Of a stretch of 64,000 nucleotides of DNA, positions 8,675 to 17,973 are shown piece after piece; position 1 is the stretch's first letter, and every line of letters begins with the position of its first letter. The notes under the pieces are model-generated. The model worked only from the letters and a program-made list of their open reading frames with translations. It was not told where the DNA came from and ran no database searches. The position numbers and the translations under genes were made by a program. This DNA is from Streptomyces sp. NBC_00510 (GTDB lineage Bacteria > Actinomycetota > Actinomycetes > Streptomycetales > Streptomycetaceae), in assembly GCA_036013505.1 (NCBI GenBank), contig CP107851.1, positions 7,364,001 through 7,428,000 of the forward strand, given 5' to 3'.

Positions 8675-10153
8675 TCAGACGCGGAAGACCGCCCCGACGA
8701 ACTCCGTCAGCAGCCGTTCCTTGAGCGGTACGGGCAGTGCGTCGAGCAGCGCCAGTACCGGGGCCATCCGGCGTGGCAGCCCGGTGCCGCCGCCCATGCC
8801 GGCGAAGGCCAGTACCGCCTCCACCTCCTCCGGTCCCAGGGTGGCCGGGTCGAGTTCCGCAGCGAACCGCGCGACCGCCGGGTCCACCGTCACCGGGTCC
8901 AGGGCGCGGGCCGCCTTCAAAGCCGCGTCCAGGTCGGTGAGGAGCGCGTGCACCAGACCGGCCGCCGCGGGGGTCAGGGTCAGGTGCAGATTGGGCGGCA
9001 GCCCGTCGAAGGACAGCTGCGGCTGCAGGTACCAGCCGCGTTCGCGCATCTCGTCGGCGAGGTGGAGGAGCAGGCTCAGGTCCGGCGTGCCGTCGGCGCC
9101 GAGCAGTGTGAACGCGACGAGCCCTGCCTGGGGATCGCCCAGCACCCGCACGCCCTCGACGGCGCGCAGCCCCGGCAGTAGCCGGTCGGCGGCCGCGGCG
9201 GTGCGCTCGGCCAGCGCGCGGTAGCCGTCCTCGCCGATGTGCCGTTGCACGGCCCACGCCTGGGCCAGCAGCCCGGCAGACTTGGTGCCCTGCACGGTGG
9301 GGTTGACCACGGGGTAGCCCGGCCAGCCGGCGTGGGCGAAGTACTGGTGGCGGCGCAGTTCGGCGTCCCGGTAGAGCACCACGGAGGCGCCCTTGTCGGC
9401 GTAGCCGTACTTGTGCAGGTCCACCGAGAGCGAGGTCACCCCGGGCACCGACAGGTCGAAGGCCGGCACGTCCCGTCCGGCGCGTCGCAGGTAGGGCAGC
9501 AGCCAGCCGCCGATGCACGCGTCGACGTGGCAGAGCACGCCGCGGCCGGCCGCCGCGGCGGCGATCTCCGCGACCGGGTCGACCACCCCGTGGGCGTACG
9601 AGGGGGCCGAGGCCACCACCAGCGCCGTGCGGTCGGTGATCGCGGCCGCCACGGCCGCCGCGTCGGCCCGCAGCGTGTCCCGGTCCACCGGCACCACCAC
9701 GGTCTCCAGGCCCAGGTAGGCGGCGGCCTTGTGGAAGGCGGCGTGCGCGGTGGAGGGCAGGACCAGCTGCGGCGCGGTCACCGCGCGCACCGCGCGGGCG
9801 TGCTCCCGGGCGGTCTTCACGGCCAGCAGGATCGACTCGGTGCCGCCGCTGGTGAAGGTGCCCTGGGCACCGGGCGTGCCCAGCAGCGCCACGGTGGCGG
9901 CGATCAGGTCGTTCTCCAGCCGGGCGACGCTGGGGAAGACCGTCATGTCCAGCCCGTTGACGGTGGCGAACGCCGCGTACGCCGAGGCGGCCAGCTCGTC
10001 CACGCCGGACAGCCCGGAGTCGTAGACGTACGCGAAGGTGCGGCCGCCGCGGGTGGGGGCGTCGTCCGCGCGCAGCTCACGCAGCTGCGCCAGCACCTCG
10101 CCGGCGGGGCGGCCCTGGGGGAGGGCGGGGGAGGGAACGGGCTCAGTGGGCAT
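8675..10153 (-). CDS. PLP-dependent decarboxylase/lyase of the sphingosine-1-phosphate lyase type
   Basis: The protein is 492 residues, fold-type I. The Schiff-base lysine is Lys248 in SVDLHKYGYADKG, preceded by HVDACIGGWLLP, which holds the cofactor-binding aspartate. The segments VPGVTSLSVDLHKYGY, SSVVLY-like ASVVLYRDAELRRHQYF and PTVQGTKSAG match S1P lyase and dihydrosphingosine phosphate lyase more than glutamate or aromatic decarboxylases. The early FTSGGTESILLAVKTARE is the phosphate-binding loop. It would cleave a phosphorylated long-chain base or a related amino compound. Its start overlaps the decayed MFS gene by 11 bp, so it was translated from an MFS-first operon; its current expression may be affected. 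Confidence 0.82.
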   Translation of the reverse strand: MPTEPVPSPALPQGRPAGEVLAQLRELRADDAPTRGGRTFAYVYDSGLSGVDELAASAYAAFATVNGLDMTVFPSVARLENDLIAATVALLGTPGAQGTFTSGGTESILLAVKTAREHARAVRAVTAPQLVLPSTAHAAFHKAAAYLGLETVVVPVDRDTLRADAAAVAAAITDRTALVVASAPSYAHGVVDPVAEIAAAAAGRGVLCHVDACIGGWLLPYLRRAGRDVPAFDLSVPGVTSLSVDLHKYGYADKGASVVLYRDAELRRHQYFAHAGWPGYPVVNPTVQGTKSAGLLAQAWAVQRHIGEDGYRALAERTAAAADRLLPGLRAVEGVRVLGDPQAGLVAFTLLGADGTPDLSLLLHLADEMRERGWYLQPQLSFDGLPPNLHLTLTPAAAGLVHALLTDLDAALKAARALDPVTVDPAVARFAAELDPATLGPEEVEAVLAFAGMGGGTGLPRRMAPVLALLDALPVPLKERLLTEFVGAVFRV

Positions 10154-11223
10154 GGTCCTCGGTGTCCTCGGGCGGGTCGGTGCGGGCGGGGGTCTGCGGG
10201 GCCGGGCCGGAGTCCACGGGGTCCTCCCGGTAGCGGTGGAGCAGCCACAGGCTCGCGGCGGCGAGCACCGCGGGGAGCACGCTCATGCCGGCGGTGATGC
10301 CGGTCAGGGCCGAGTCCGGCTGGTCGACGTGGTGCGCGGCGTCCGAGGAACGGAACCCGCTCACCGCCAGCACCAGCGCGAAGGCCCCGGCGCCCAGCGC
10401 GAACGCCAGCGTCTCGGCGGCCGTCCACAGCCCGGTGAAGGTGGCCGCCCTGCGCCGCCCGGTGCGGACCGCGTCCGCGGCCAAGGTGTCGGCGAGCATC
10501 GTCAGCGGCAGCAACTGCAGCCCCGCGTAGGCGATCCCGACGGCCGCGACCGCCGAGTAGCCGAGCCCCGGCCCCGCGTACGGGGTGAGGGCCAGCAGGG
10601 TGGCACCGGCCACGAAGAGCAGCGAGGCGCACCACTGCGCGTACGTCACGCCGCGCACCCGGGCCAGCCGGTTCCACAGCGGCATCACCAGCACCAGCGG
10701 GCCGATCATGCAGACGAACAGCGGGGTGACGGCCCCCGCCGAGCCGAGGGTGTACGTGGCGAAGTACTGGACCCCGGCCAGCATGATCCCCACGGCGAGC
10801 GCCTGCAGCGTCCACATCCCCATCAGGAACAGGGAGCACCGCCACGTAGCCCGCGGCGGCGGCCCCGCGCAGCGGCGGCGCCGCGAAGACCAGCGCGAAC
10901 AGCGGCGGCAGCGTGAGCGCCCCGGCCAGCAGGAACGGCCGCCGGGAGCCGCCCTGCAGCCGGCTGCGGTCGGCGGCCGCGCCCACCAGGGGGTTGACCA
11001 GCACGTCCCACGCCTTGGGGAGGAAGACGGCCGCGCCCGCCACGGCCGCCGGGACGGCCAGCACATTGGTGAGGTAGTAGAGCAGGATCAGGCCCGGCAC
11101 CGTGCCGAAGGTGCCGGTGCCCAGCGATCCCAGGCCGTAGCCGATCCGCACCTGCCGGGGCAGTGGCGGGGCGGACGCTCGGCCGGCGTCCTCGGCGGGT
11201 GCGGAGGGCAGCGTCTCGGACAT
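10143..11223 (-). pseudogene. GPH-type MFS transporter, frameshifted with an internal deletion
   Basis: The 5' part reads in one frame from ATG at 11223 (MSETLPSAPAEDAGR, then TM1 YGLGSLGTGTFGTVPGLILL to TM4 AAAAGYVAVL). From about 10836 the protein continues in another frame (FLMGMWTLQALAVGIMLAG to the stop at 10143). The junction lies in the + strand text AGGGAG at 10831-10836. A one-base change would restore reading, but the joined product is about 360 residues against the usual 430-450. It jumps from TM4 directly to the TM7-like segment LQALAVGIMLAGVQYF, so TM4-TM6 is missing too. GPH symporters import sugars or similar solutes with cations. A sequencing error alone cannot explain the missing helices. 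Confidence 0.75.
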
Positions 11224-11368
11224 GGCTCCCCTGCGGGTCCGGGTCGACTCGGGGCGGCGTACGCGATGGCGTGGCGTACGCGACGGCGCGGCGTGCCGTG
11301 GCCGGACGCCGCGCCGTCAGGCGTAGGAGATCACGCCGACCCGGGACTCGGACAGACCCCTGAACAGG

Positions 11369-12628
11369 TCAGTTCACGAAAAGGGCCGGTCCCGCCACCA
11401 CCCGGCCGGCGACCTCGCCGAAGCCGATCCGGGTGCCGTCCGGCCCCGGGGCGGTCGCCGAGATGGCGAGTTCGTCGCCGTCCTCCAGGAACGTCCGCTT
11501 CGTGCCGTCCGTCAGCACCAGCGGCTCCTCGCCGTTCCACGTCAGTTCGATCAGCGCGCCCCGCTGCTCGCGCCGCGGGCCGCTGATGGTCCCCGAGGCG
11601 AAGAGGTCGCCCGCCCGCAACGAGGCGCCGTTCACGGTCATGTGGGTGAGCATCTGGGCGTACGTCCAGTACATGGTGGAGAACGGCGGACGGGAGACGA
11701 CCTCGCCCCGCAGCCGGACCTCCACGGCGATGTCGAGCCCGCGCGGCTGTGTCCCGGCGTCCCGGTCGTCCAGGTAGGGCAGGATCCCCACGTCGTGCGG
11801 CGGGGGGTCGACGCGCGCCGCCGACAGCGCGTCGAGGGGGACGACCCACGGGGAGACGGAGGTCGCGAACGACTTCCCGAGGAACGGGCCGAGCGGCACG
11901 GTCTCCCAGGCCTGGATGTCGCGGGCGGACCAGTCGTTGAGCAGGCAGACCCCGAAGACGTGCTCCTCGGCCGCAGCCAGCGGCACCGGCTCGCCCTGCG
12001 CGGTTGGGCCGCCGACGACGAAGCCGAGCTCGGCCTCGAAGTCCAGCCGTTCGCACGGCCCGAAGGACGGAGCGGACAGGGCGGCGCCCCTGCGCTGCCC
12101 GTTCGGCCGGACCACCGGCGTCCCCGACACGACGATCGTGCCGCTGCGGCCGTGGTAACCGATCGGCAGATGCTTCCAGTTGGGGGGCAGCGGCTCCCCG
12201 TCCGGGCGGAAGATCCGGCCGACGTTCGTGGCGTGGTGCTCCGAGGCGTAGAAGTCGACGTAGTCCGCGACGTCGAACGCGAGGTGGAGCGTGACGGAGC
12301 CGCGCGGCAGCAGGTGCGGCTCGACGGCCGCCCGGTGGGCCTCGTCGGTCAGCCAGGCGGTGACCAGCGACCGCACCGCCGTCCAGGCCGAACGCCCGGC
12401 CGCCAGCAGCGGGTTGAGCGTCGGCGCCGTCAGCAGCCCGGCCTCCGGCCCGGCCGTTCCCGCTCCGGCGGCGCGCGCGGCGGCGCCCGCGTCGAGTACG
12501 TGGTCTCCGATCGCGACGCCGATCCGGCGTTCCTGCGGACGGTCCGCGGTGGTGAACACCCCGTACGGCAGATTGTGGACGCCGAAGGGGGAGTCGTCCG
12601 GCACGGCGACCCAGGTGGGGGCGGCCAT
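11369..12628 (-). CDS. fahA: fumarylacetoacetase
   Basis: The protein is 419 residues, the usual length. The N-terminal SH3-like domain starts TWVAVPDDSPFGVHNLPYGVF. The catalytic domain contains DFYASEHHATNVG, with the catalytic histidine pair region, and FEAELGFVVGG with metal-binding glutamates. LNDWSARDIQAWE and KSFATSVSPWVV are also present. The enzyme hydrolyses fumarylacetoacetate to fumarate and acetoacetate, the last step of tyrosine and homogentisate catabolism. Homogentisate dioxygenase and the isomerase are not next to it, as is common in Streptomyces where the pathway is dispersed. It is divergent from the ClC gene. Confidence 0.95.
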   Translation of the reverse strand: MAAPTWVAVPDDSPFGVHNLPYGVFTTADRPQERRIGVAIGDHVLDAGAAARAAGAGTAGPEAGLLTAPTLNPLLAAGRSAWTAVRSLVTAWLTDEAHRAAVEPHLLPRGSVTLHLAFDVADYVDFYASEHHATNVGRIFRPDGEPLPPNWKHLPIGYHGRSGTIVVSGTPVVRPNGQRRGAALSAPSFGPCERLDFEAELGFVVGGPTAQGEPVPLAAAEEHVFGVCLLNDWSARDIQAWETVPLGPFLGKSFATSVSPWVVPLDALSAARVDPPPHDVGILPYLDDRDAGTQPRGLDIAVEVRLRGEVVSRPPFSTMYWTYAQMLTHMTVNGASLRAGDLFASGTISGPRREQRGALIELTWNGEEPLVLTDGTKRTFLEDGDELAISATAPGPDGTRIGFGEVAGRVVAGPALFVN

Positions 12629-12857
12629 GGCACCTCCAGATACGTCGGGGCCGCGCTTCCTCGCGCGGTCGGCTCACCCTAACGTCCAGCGTGGCCTTCG
12701 CCGCTGTGCGGCCCCGCGTCGGTAGTCTCGCCGGACATCACCCGTTCCGCCCCATTCGTGAACGAGGAGGACGACGATCAGCCCTCCCGGGAACCAGCCC
12801 CAGGAAGCCGACCAGCTGCGCGAACTGCTGCGCCGGCCGGCGTACCGCAGGACGCTC

Positions 12858-14150
12858 GTGTTCTCCGCGGTGATCGGCATCCCGGTGTCCTTCCTGGCCT
12901 TCTGGTTCCTCGTCGCCCTCCACGAACTCGAGCGGCTGCTGTGGGAGGTGCTGCCCGGGCACCTCGGCCTGCAGACGCCCCCGTGGTGGTGGCCCCTGCC
13001 GCTGCTCACCCTCGCCGGTGCGATCGTGGGCCTGGTCGTCACCCGCATGCCGGGCCGTGGCGGCCACGTCCCGGCCGGCGGCTTGCACACCGGCGGGATG
13101 GCCACCTCCGCCCTGCCCGGCGTGGTCCTCGCCGCCCTGGCGGGCCTGCCGCTGGGCGCGGTGCTCGGACCCGAGGCCCCGCTCATCGCCTTCGGCGGCG
13201 CACTGGCGCTGCTCTTCCGCGACCTGGTCCGCTCGCCGGCGACACCGCAGACCAACGCGCTGCTCGGCGCGGCCGGTTCCGCGGCGGCGATCGCCACGAT
13301 CTTCGGCAACCCGGTGGTGGCCGCGGTGCTCCTGATGGAGGTGGCCGGGGTCGGCGGGCCCCAGCTGTTCGCCGTGATGCTGCCGGCCCTGCTCGCCAGC
13401 GGCGTGGGCGACATCGTGTTCACCGGCTTCGGCCGCTGGACGGGGCTGAAGACCACCCACCTCGACATCGGCCTGCCCCGGCCGCCCACGCTCGACGCGG
13501 GCGACGTGGCATGGGGCGTGCTGCTCGCCCTGGCGGTCGGAGTGGCCGTGCACCTGATCCTCACCGGCGGCAAGGCCGCCGCGGTGTTCGTCTCCCGCCG
13601 GCCGCTGCCGCACACCGTGCTCTGCGCACTCGCCGCCGGCGTGTGCGCCGCCGTGTACGCCCTGGCCACGGGCCGCACATCGGAGGAGGTCGCCTCCTCC
13701 GGGCAGGAGGCGCTGGCGCAGATGGCCGCCGACCCGCACGCCTGGCCGGCCGGCGCCCTGGTCGCGGTGCTGCTGTGCAAGGGCGTCGGCTACGCGCTGT
13801 GCCTGGGCAGCCTGCGCGGCGGCCCGATCTTCCCCTCGCTCTTCCTCGGCGGCGCCGCCGGGCTGCTGGCCGCCCCGCTGCCGGGTTTCGGGGTCGTACC
13901 GGCGATGGCGGCGGGCATGGCGGCCGCGGGTGCCGCCGCGATGCGCCTGCCGGTGAGCAGCGTGGTGCTCGTGGTGCTCCTGCTCGGCAACACCGCATCG
14001 GTGCCGGTGGTGGTGCTGGCGGTGGTCGTCGCCTTCGTGGCGGCCGAACTGCTGCCGCAGGGCCCGGACATCCCGCCCCTGCCGCCGCCCGGCGGCGGGC
14101 GGCCGCCCGCGTCCGGCACTGCGCCACGGCCCGCGTCGTCGCGCCCCTGA
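12858..14150 (+). CDS. ClC-type chloride channel or transporter
   Basis: The annotated frame from GTG at 12858 gives 430 residues with about ten membrane helices. The selectivity-filter elements are GPEAPLIAFGG (GxEGP-like, with A replacing G), SAAAIATIFGNPVVAAVLLMEV and LRGGPIFPSLFLGG. The frame is open upstream to 12762 and encodes a convincing hydrophilic leader (SPPGNQPQEADQLRELLRR). An AGGAGG at 12765-12770 is spaced six bases before an ATC codon at 12777, so the true start may be the rare ATC. The tail after residue 395 is Pro-rich. The ClC family moves chloride or exchanges it for protons; which mode applies here is not clear. Confidence 0.85.
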   Translation: MFSAVIGIPVSFLAFWFLVALHELERLLWEVLPGHLGLQTPPWWWPLPLLTLAGAIVGLVVTRMPGRGGHVPAGGLHTGGMATSALPGVVLAALAGLPLGAVLGPEAPLIAFGGALALLFRDLVRSPATPQTNALLGAAGSAAAIATIFGNPVVAAVLLMEVAGVGGPQLFAVMLPALLASGVGDIVFTGFGRWTGLKTTHLDIGLPRPPTLDAGDVAWGVLLALAVGVAVHLILTGGKAAAVFVSRRPLPHTVLCALAAGVCAAVYALATGRTSEEVASSGQEALAQMAADPHAWPAGALVAVLLCKGVGYALCLGSLRGGPIFPSLFLGGAAGLLAAPLPGFGVVPAMAAGMAAAGAAAMRLPVSSVVLVVLLLGNTASVPVVVLAVVVAFVAAELLPQGPDIPPLPPPGGGRPPASGTAPRPASSRP

Positions 14151-14197
14151 GGAGCGCCGGGTACGCGAACCCCGGCAGGCTTCACCATGGTGCCGGT

Positions 14198-15598
14198 TCA
14201 GGGGGCCTCCGCCTGGACGCGTCCGGTGCGGACGGCGTCCACGAGTGCCCGGTGGTCCCGTTCGTTCTGGTCCGCGTACGCCTCGGCGAAAGCGGCGACG
14301 GCCCGGTCGAAGACGTCGGAACCTCCCAGGTACGCGGCGATCGCGATCCGGTCCCCGGACCGCGCGTGCGCCCGGGCCAGCGTGGCGCCGCACACCTCCC
14401 CGAACAGCGTCATCGTCCTGGGCACCAGGCTCTCGGCCACCACGATGCCCTTCCAGTCGCGCAACTGCCGTACGTAGAAGTCCCGCTGCCGCCCGTCGAT
14501 GCCGTGGAGGCGTTCCCAGCCGAGGAAGATGTCGCTGGTCGCCTGCATCAGGCGCTGCCCGGCGACCACCCGCTCGCCGTGCGTACGGTGCGGGCCGGCC
14601 CCCGCGTACGGGGCCAGGACCGACTCCTCGGCCTCCTTCGCCTGCAGGAACAGCGGATCCTCGTCGTCCTTCCCCAGCAGGAGCAGGATCCAGCAGCGGG
14701 TCCCCACACTGCCCACCCCGACGACCTTGCGCGCGCAGTCGGCGAGCCGGTACTGCTCCAGCAGGAAGCGGCGGTCGGGCTGCAGGGAGTGGCCGTACCG
14801 CTCGACCAGCCGGGAGATCTCCTTCTCCAGGGCGGCGCGGGCGTCGCCGTCGAGCAGGTCGCGCAGCGGCATCAGCAGCGGGGGATCGGGGGCGATCAGG
14901 CGCCTGCCGTCGATCACCCGGGTCAGCTTGTCGAAGACCTGCAGCGTGTCGCGCGCACGGGCCCGGGCCCGGGCACGCTCCCAGCGCGCCACGTCCTCGC
15001 CGCCCATCATCGGGGCGAACTGCTGCTGCAACCGGTCCGCCTCGAAACGGGTGTACCAGACCTGCAGGTTGCCCATCCCGGCGAAGCCGCGCATCCGCCG
15101 CCGGTACGCCCCCACCGCCGCCCGCACCACCCCCGCGCGCTCGGCCGCCGAGAAGCCATTCGCACGGCCCGCGATGACCAGACTGGCGGCCAGGCGCTTG
15201 ACGTCCCACTCCCAGGGGCCCGGCAGGGTCTCGTCGAAGTCGTTGATGTCGAACATCAGCCGCCGCTCCGGCGAGGCCAGCAGCCGGAAGTTGAGCAGGT
15301 GCGCGTCCCCGCACAACTGGGCCCGCAGGCCCGAGCGGGGCGTGTGCGCGAGGTCCCCGGCCATGACCGCGGCCGCCCCGCGGTAGAAGCGGAACGGCGA
15401 CTCGGTCATGCGGCCGTAGCGGATCGGCACGAGCTCCGGCACACGCCGGGCCGACTGCCCCTCCACGACGTCCACCGGATCGGCCCGGTCCGCCGCGGGC
15501 GCGTACTCCGCGTGGGCGGAGCGCGGCGTCCTCTTGCGGGCCGCCTTGCCGCGCGCGGCCCGCTCCCCGGGCGAACTCCACCGGGCGTCCACGGTCAT
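14198..15598 (-). CDS. DUF2252 family protein
   Basis: The protein is 466 residues. The family signatures are present in order: VPIRYGRMTESPFRFYRGAA, QLCGDAHLLNF, FDINDFDETLPGPWEWDVKRL and VVGVGSVGTRCWILLL. DUF2252 proteins have a protein-kinase-like or aminoglycoside-phosphotransferase-like fold, in which GDAH and DINDFD resemble the catalytic loop and metal-binding motifs. Activity has not been shown. The ATG at 15596-15598 was chosen because the residues after it match the family N-terminus (ARWSSPGERAARGKAARK). It ends convergently 47 bp from the ClC gene and is divergent from the Sap-type gene. Confidence 0.88.
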   Translation of the reverse strand: MTVDARWSSPGERAARGKAARKRTPRSAHAEYAPAADRADPVDVVEGQSARRVPELVPIRYGRMTESPFRFYRGAAAVMAGDLAHTPRSGLRAQLCGDAHLLNFRLLASPERRLMFDINDFDETLPGPWEWDVKRLAASLVIAGRANGFSAAERAGVVRAAVGAYRRRMRGFAGMGNLQVWYTRFEADRLQQQFAPMMGGEDVARWERARARARARDTLQVFDKLTRVIDGRRLIAPDPPLLMPLRDLLDGDARAALEKEISRLVERYGHSLQPDRRFLLEQYRLADCARKVVGVGSVGTRCWILLLLGKDDEDPLFLQAKEAEESVLAPYAGAGPHRTHGERVVAGQRLMQATSDIFLGWERLHGIDGRQRDFYVRQLRDWKGIVVAESLVPRTMTLFGEVCGATLARAHARSGDRIAIAAYLGGSDVFDRAVAAFAEAYADQNERDHRALVDAVRTGRVQAEAP

Positions 15599-15800
15599 CG
15601 CGGTCACCGTCCTCCGGGCCGCACGGAACTCGCCGGGAATGCGTGGGTGCGCCGGCCCCCTCAAACGTAAGCCCGGCCCATGGGCCCGGCGAGCCGGACC
15701 CGGGGCCGCGGAGTTGTGCCCGCGGGCGGCCCCGGTGACCATGACCCCATGGACGCGGCCGGCCATCTTCCGGGGCCCCCGACCCCCGGCGGGGGCGGCG

Positions 15801-16445
15801 ATGGTCCTTGACCTCGTCCTGATCGGGCTGGCCGTCACCCTGTTCCCGTTCCCGCTGATGGCGTTCGTGCTGGTGCTGAGCACCCGCGGCGGGGCGTGGA
15901 AGGGTCTGGCCTTCATCATCGCCTGGCTGGCCTGCCTGGTCGCGGTCGTCGCGGCGGTGCTGCTGCTGACCCAGGGCAAGCCCCCGGAGCCGAAGTCCTC
16001 GCCCTCGACGGCCGCCCTCGCCGGCAAACTCGCCGTCGGCGTCGGGCTGGTGGGCTACGCCGAGCACCGCAGGCGCCGCGCGGCGCGTCCCCACCGGCCG
16101 TCCCGGATGACGAGCCGCCTGGAGCGGGTCTCCGCCTGGTCGTCCGCGGGCCTCGCGGTGCTGCTCCAGCCGTGGGGACTGGTGGCGGCGGGCGCCGCGA
16201 CCGTCGTCGAGGCCGACCTGTCCCACCTCGAGTCCTACCTGGCGCTCATGGCGTACTGCCTGATCGCCAGCTCCACCCTGCTGACGATGGAGGTCTACAC
16301 CCTCGTCGCCCCCGACTCCGCCCGCGTCCGGCTGCGCGTCCTGCGCACCTGGCTCGACGGCCACCAGGACCAGGCGATCATCGGGCTGTGCCTGGTCATC
16401 GGGCTGGTCCTGGTCGCCAAGAGCCTCTACCAGCTCACCGCCTGA
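15801..16445 (+). CDS. GAP/Sap family membrane protein
   Basis: The protein is 214 residues with about five to six helices. It begins MVLDLVLIGLAVTLFPFPLMAF, followed by VLVLSTRGGAWKGLAFIIAWLA, the signature of the Sap (sulfolipid-1-addressing protein) or GAP family. Mycobacterial members help place glycolipids at the cell surface and resemble LysE-type exporters. The ATG at 15801 opens directly into the first helix. In-frame upstream codons encode an Arg/Pro-rich stretch and were not included. Substrate is unknown. A DUF389 membrane protein follows 61 bp downstream on the same strand. Confidence 0.8.
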   Translation: MVLDLVLIGLAVTLFPFPLMAFVLVLSTRGGAWKGLAFIIAWLACLVAVVAAVLLLTQGKPPEPKSSPSTAALAGKLAVGVGLVGYAEHRRRRAARPHRPSRMTSRLERVSAWSSAGLAVLLQPWGLVAAGAATVVEADLSHLESYLALMAYCLIASSTLLTMEVYTLVAPDSARVRLRVLRTWLDGHQDQAIIGLCLVIGLVLVAKSLYQLTA

Positions 16446-16506
16446 GCCCGTCTCCGCTGCGCCGCGCCGAGTTGCCGCCCCCGCCTGTCGCGGGCGTAAT
16501 GCAGGG

Positions 16507-17463
16507 GTGGACATGATCCATGTCCGTGCGGTGAGCCCGCCGGACCTCACGGACCGGGCGCTGACCGCGCTCGGTGCCGATCCCTGCGTGCTCAACCTCG
16601 TCCTGCTGCGCGGCGGCGCCCGCCACCCGGACGGCGACGCCATCGAGTGCGACGTGCTGACCGGCGCCGCCAACACCGTCCTGCGCGGGCTGCGCGAACT
16701 CGGGATCGACCGCCGCGGATCGATCGTCCTCGACCCCGTCGACGTCGTCCTCTCCGACACCGCCGAGCGGGCCGGAGCGGCCTCCCCCGGCGCACGGCTG
16801 CGCACCCCGGTGTGGGACCAGGTCGAGGCCCGCATCCGCGCCGAGGGCCGCTACCCGCCCAGCTTCCACCTGCTGCTGGTCATCGCCGGGATCATCGGCG
16901 CCGTCGGCATCATCAGCAACTCGCAGATCCTCATCGTGGCCGCCATGGTCGTCGGACCCGAGTACGGGGCCATCACCAGCGTCGCCCTCGGCATCGACCG
17001 CCACGACCGCGCCCGGGTCCGCGAGGGACTCCGGGCCCTGCTCGTGGGCTTCGCGCTGGCCATCGCCGCCACGCTGCTCTTCGCCCTGCTCGTACGGGCC
17101 TTCGACCTGCAGCCGGAGGCCTTCCGGCTGGGCGTGCGGCCGGTCGCCCACCTGATCAACACCCCCAACTTCTTCTCCCTCGTGGTGGCCGTGCTCGCCG
17201 GGATCGTCGGCATCGTCTCCCTCACCGAGGCCCGCACCAGTGCCCTGCTCGGCGTCTTCATCTCGGTGACGACCATCCCGGCCGGGGCCGACCTCGGCGT
17301 TTCGCTCGCCTTCGCCTCCTGGGACGAGGCGCGGGGCTCCCTGTTCCAGCTGCTGCTCAACGTCGTCGTGCTGATCCTCGTCGGCACCGGGACCCTCAGG
17401 TGCCAGCGCGCCATCTGGCGCCGCGTCAGCGCCGGGGCGGCGGCCCGGGCCGAGGTGCGATGA
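16507..17463 (+). CDS. DUF389 domain-containing membrane protein
   Basis: The protein is 318 residues. The first ~110 residues form a soluble domain. The remainder has about six helices with the DUF389 hallmarks SFHLLLVIAGIIGAVGIISNSQILIVAAMVVGPEYG and TEARTSALLGVFISVTTIPAGAD. DUF389 proteins are uncharacterised and are sometimes called TIGR00341-like. The start is GTG at 16507; an ATG at 16513 is in frame two codons later. It ends four bases before the reading region that leads into the DUF6325 gene, so the two are likely one transcript. Confidence 0.87.
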   Translation: MDMIHVRAVSPPDLTDRALTALGADPCVLNLVLLRGGARHPDGDAIECDVLTGAANTVLRGLRELGIDRRGSIVLDPVDVVLSDTAERAGAASPGARLRTPVWDQVEARIRAEGRYPPSFHLLLVIAGIIGAVGIISNSQILIVAAMVVGPEYGAITSVALGIDRHDRARVREGLRALLVGFALAIAATLLFALLVRAFDLQPEAFRLGVRPVAHLINTPNFFSLVVAVLAGIVGIVSLTEARTSALLGVFISVTTIPAGADLGVSLAFASWDEARGSLFQLLLNVVVLILVGTGTLRCQRAIWRRVSAGAAARAEVR

Positions 17464-17519
17464 CCCCCTCCCGGTGGTCCAATGGCACGGGGGATGGCGC
17501 GGGGGAAGGGAGCAGTGCC

Positions 17520-17963
17520 GTGAGCGACGCGATCGACGAGATGGGCCCCATCGACTACGTGGTGATCGAATTCCCCGGCAACCGCATGACCGGGGAGGCC
17601 TTCCCGCTCCTGCTCGACCTCGTGGACCGCGGGCTCGTCCGCATCCTCGACCTGACCTTCGTCCGCAAGGACGCGGACGGGAGCGTCGCCGGCCTGGAGA
17701 TCGCCGACCTCACCGCCGGGGGACTCGGCGAGCTCGAGGTCTTCCAGGGCGCCTCCTCCGGCCTGCTCGGCGCGGACGACCTCGCGGACGCCGCCGCCGT
17801 CCTCGAACCGGGCAGCTCCGCCGCCGTCCTGGTCTACGAGAACCTGTGGGCCGCGCCCCTCGCCGTCGCGATCCGCCGGGGCGGGGGCAGGCTCGTGGCC
17901 GGCGGCCGGATCCCCGTCCAGGACGTGCTCGCCTCCCTGGACGCCGCGGAGTCCGGCTCCTGA
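17520..17963 (+). CDS. DUF6325 family protein (DUF1269-like)
   Basis: The protein is 147 residues and soluble. The core GPIDYVVIEFPGNRMTGEAFPLLLDLVDRGLVRILDL and the later LVYENLWAAPLAVAIRRGGGRLVAGGRIP define a small actinobacterial family related to DUF1269 membrane-associated proteins; function unknown. GTG at 17520 has AAGGGAG eight bases upstream. It sits 56 bp behind the DUF389 gene on the same strand and may be co-transcribed. It ends convergently, ten bases from a lipoprotein gene, leaving no room for a long terminator. Confidence 0.8.
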   Translation: MSDAIDEMGPIDYVVIEFPGNRMTGEAFPLLLDLVDRGLVRILDLTFVRKDADGSVAGLEIADLTAGGLGELEVFQGASSGLLGADDLADAAAVLEPGSSAAVLVYENLWAAPLAVAIRRGGGRLVAGGRIPVQDVLASLDAAESGS

Positions 17964-17973
17964 TGACCCCTGG

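Noticed and set aside
7758..9224. 488-residue open frame on the plus strand across the repeat tract and the lyase gene
   Set aside because: The product is Arg/Ala/Pro-rich, has no domain, and overlaps the well-supported lyase on the other strand.
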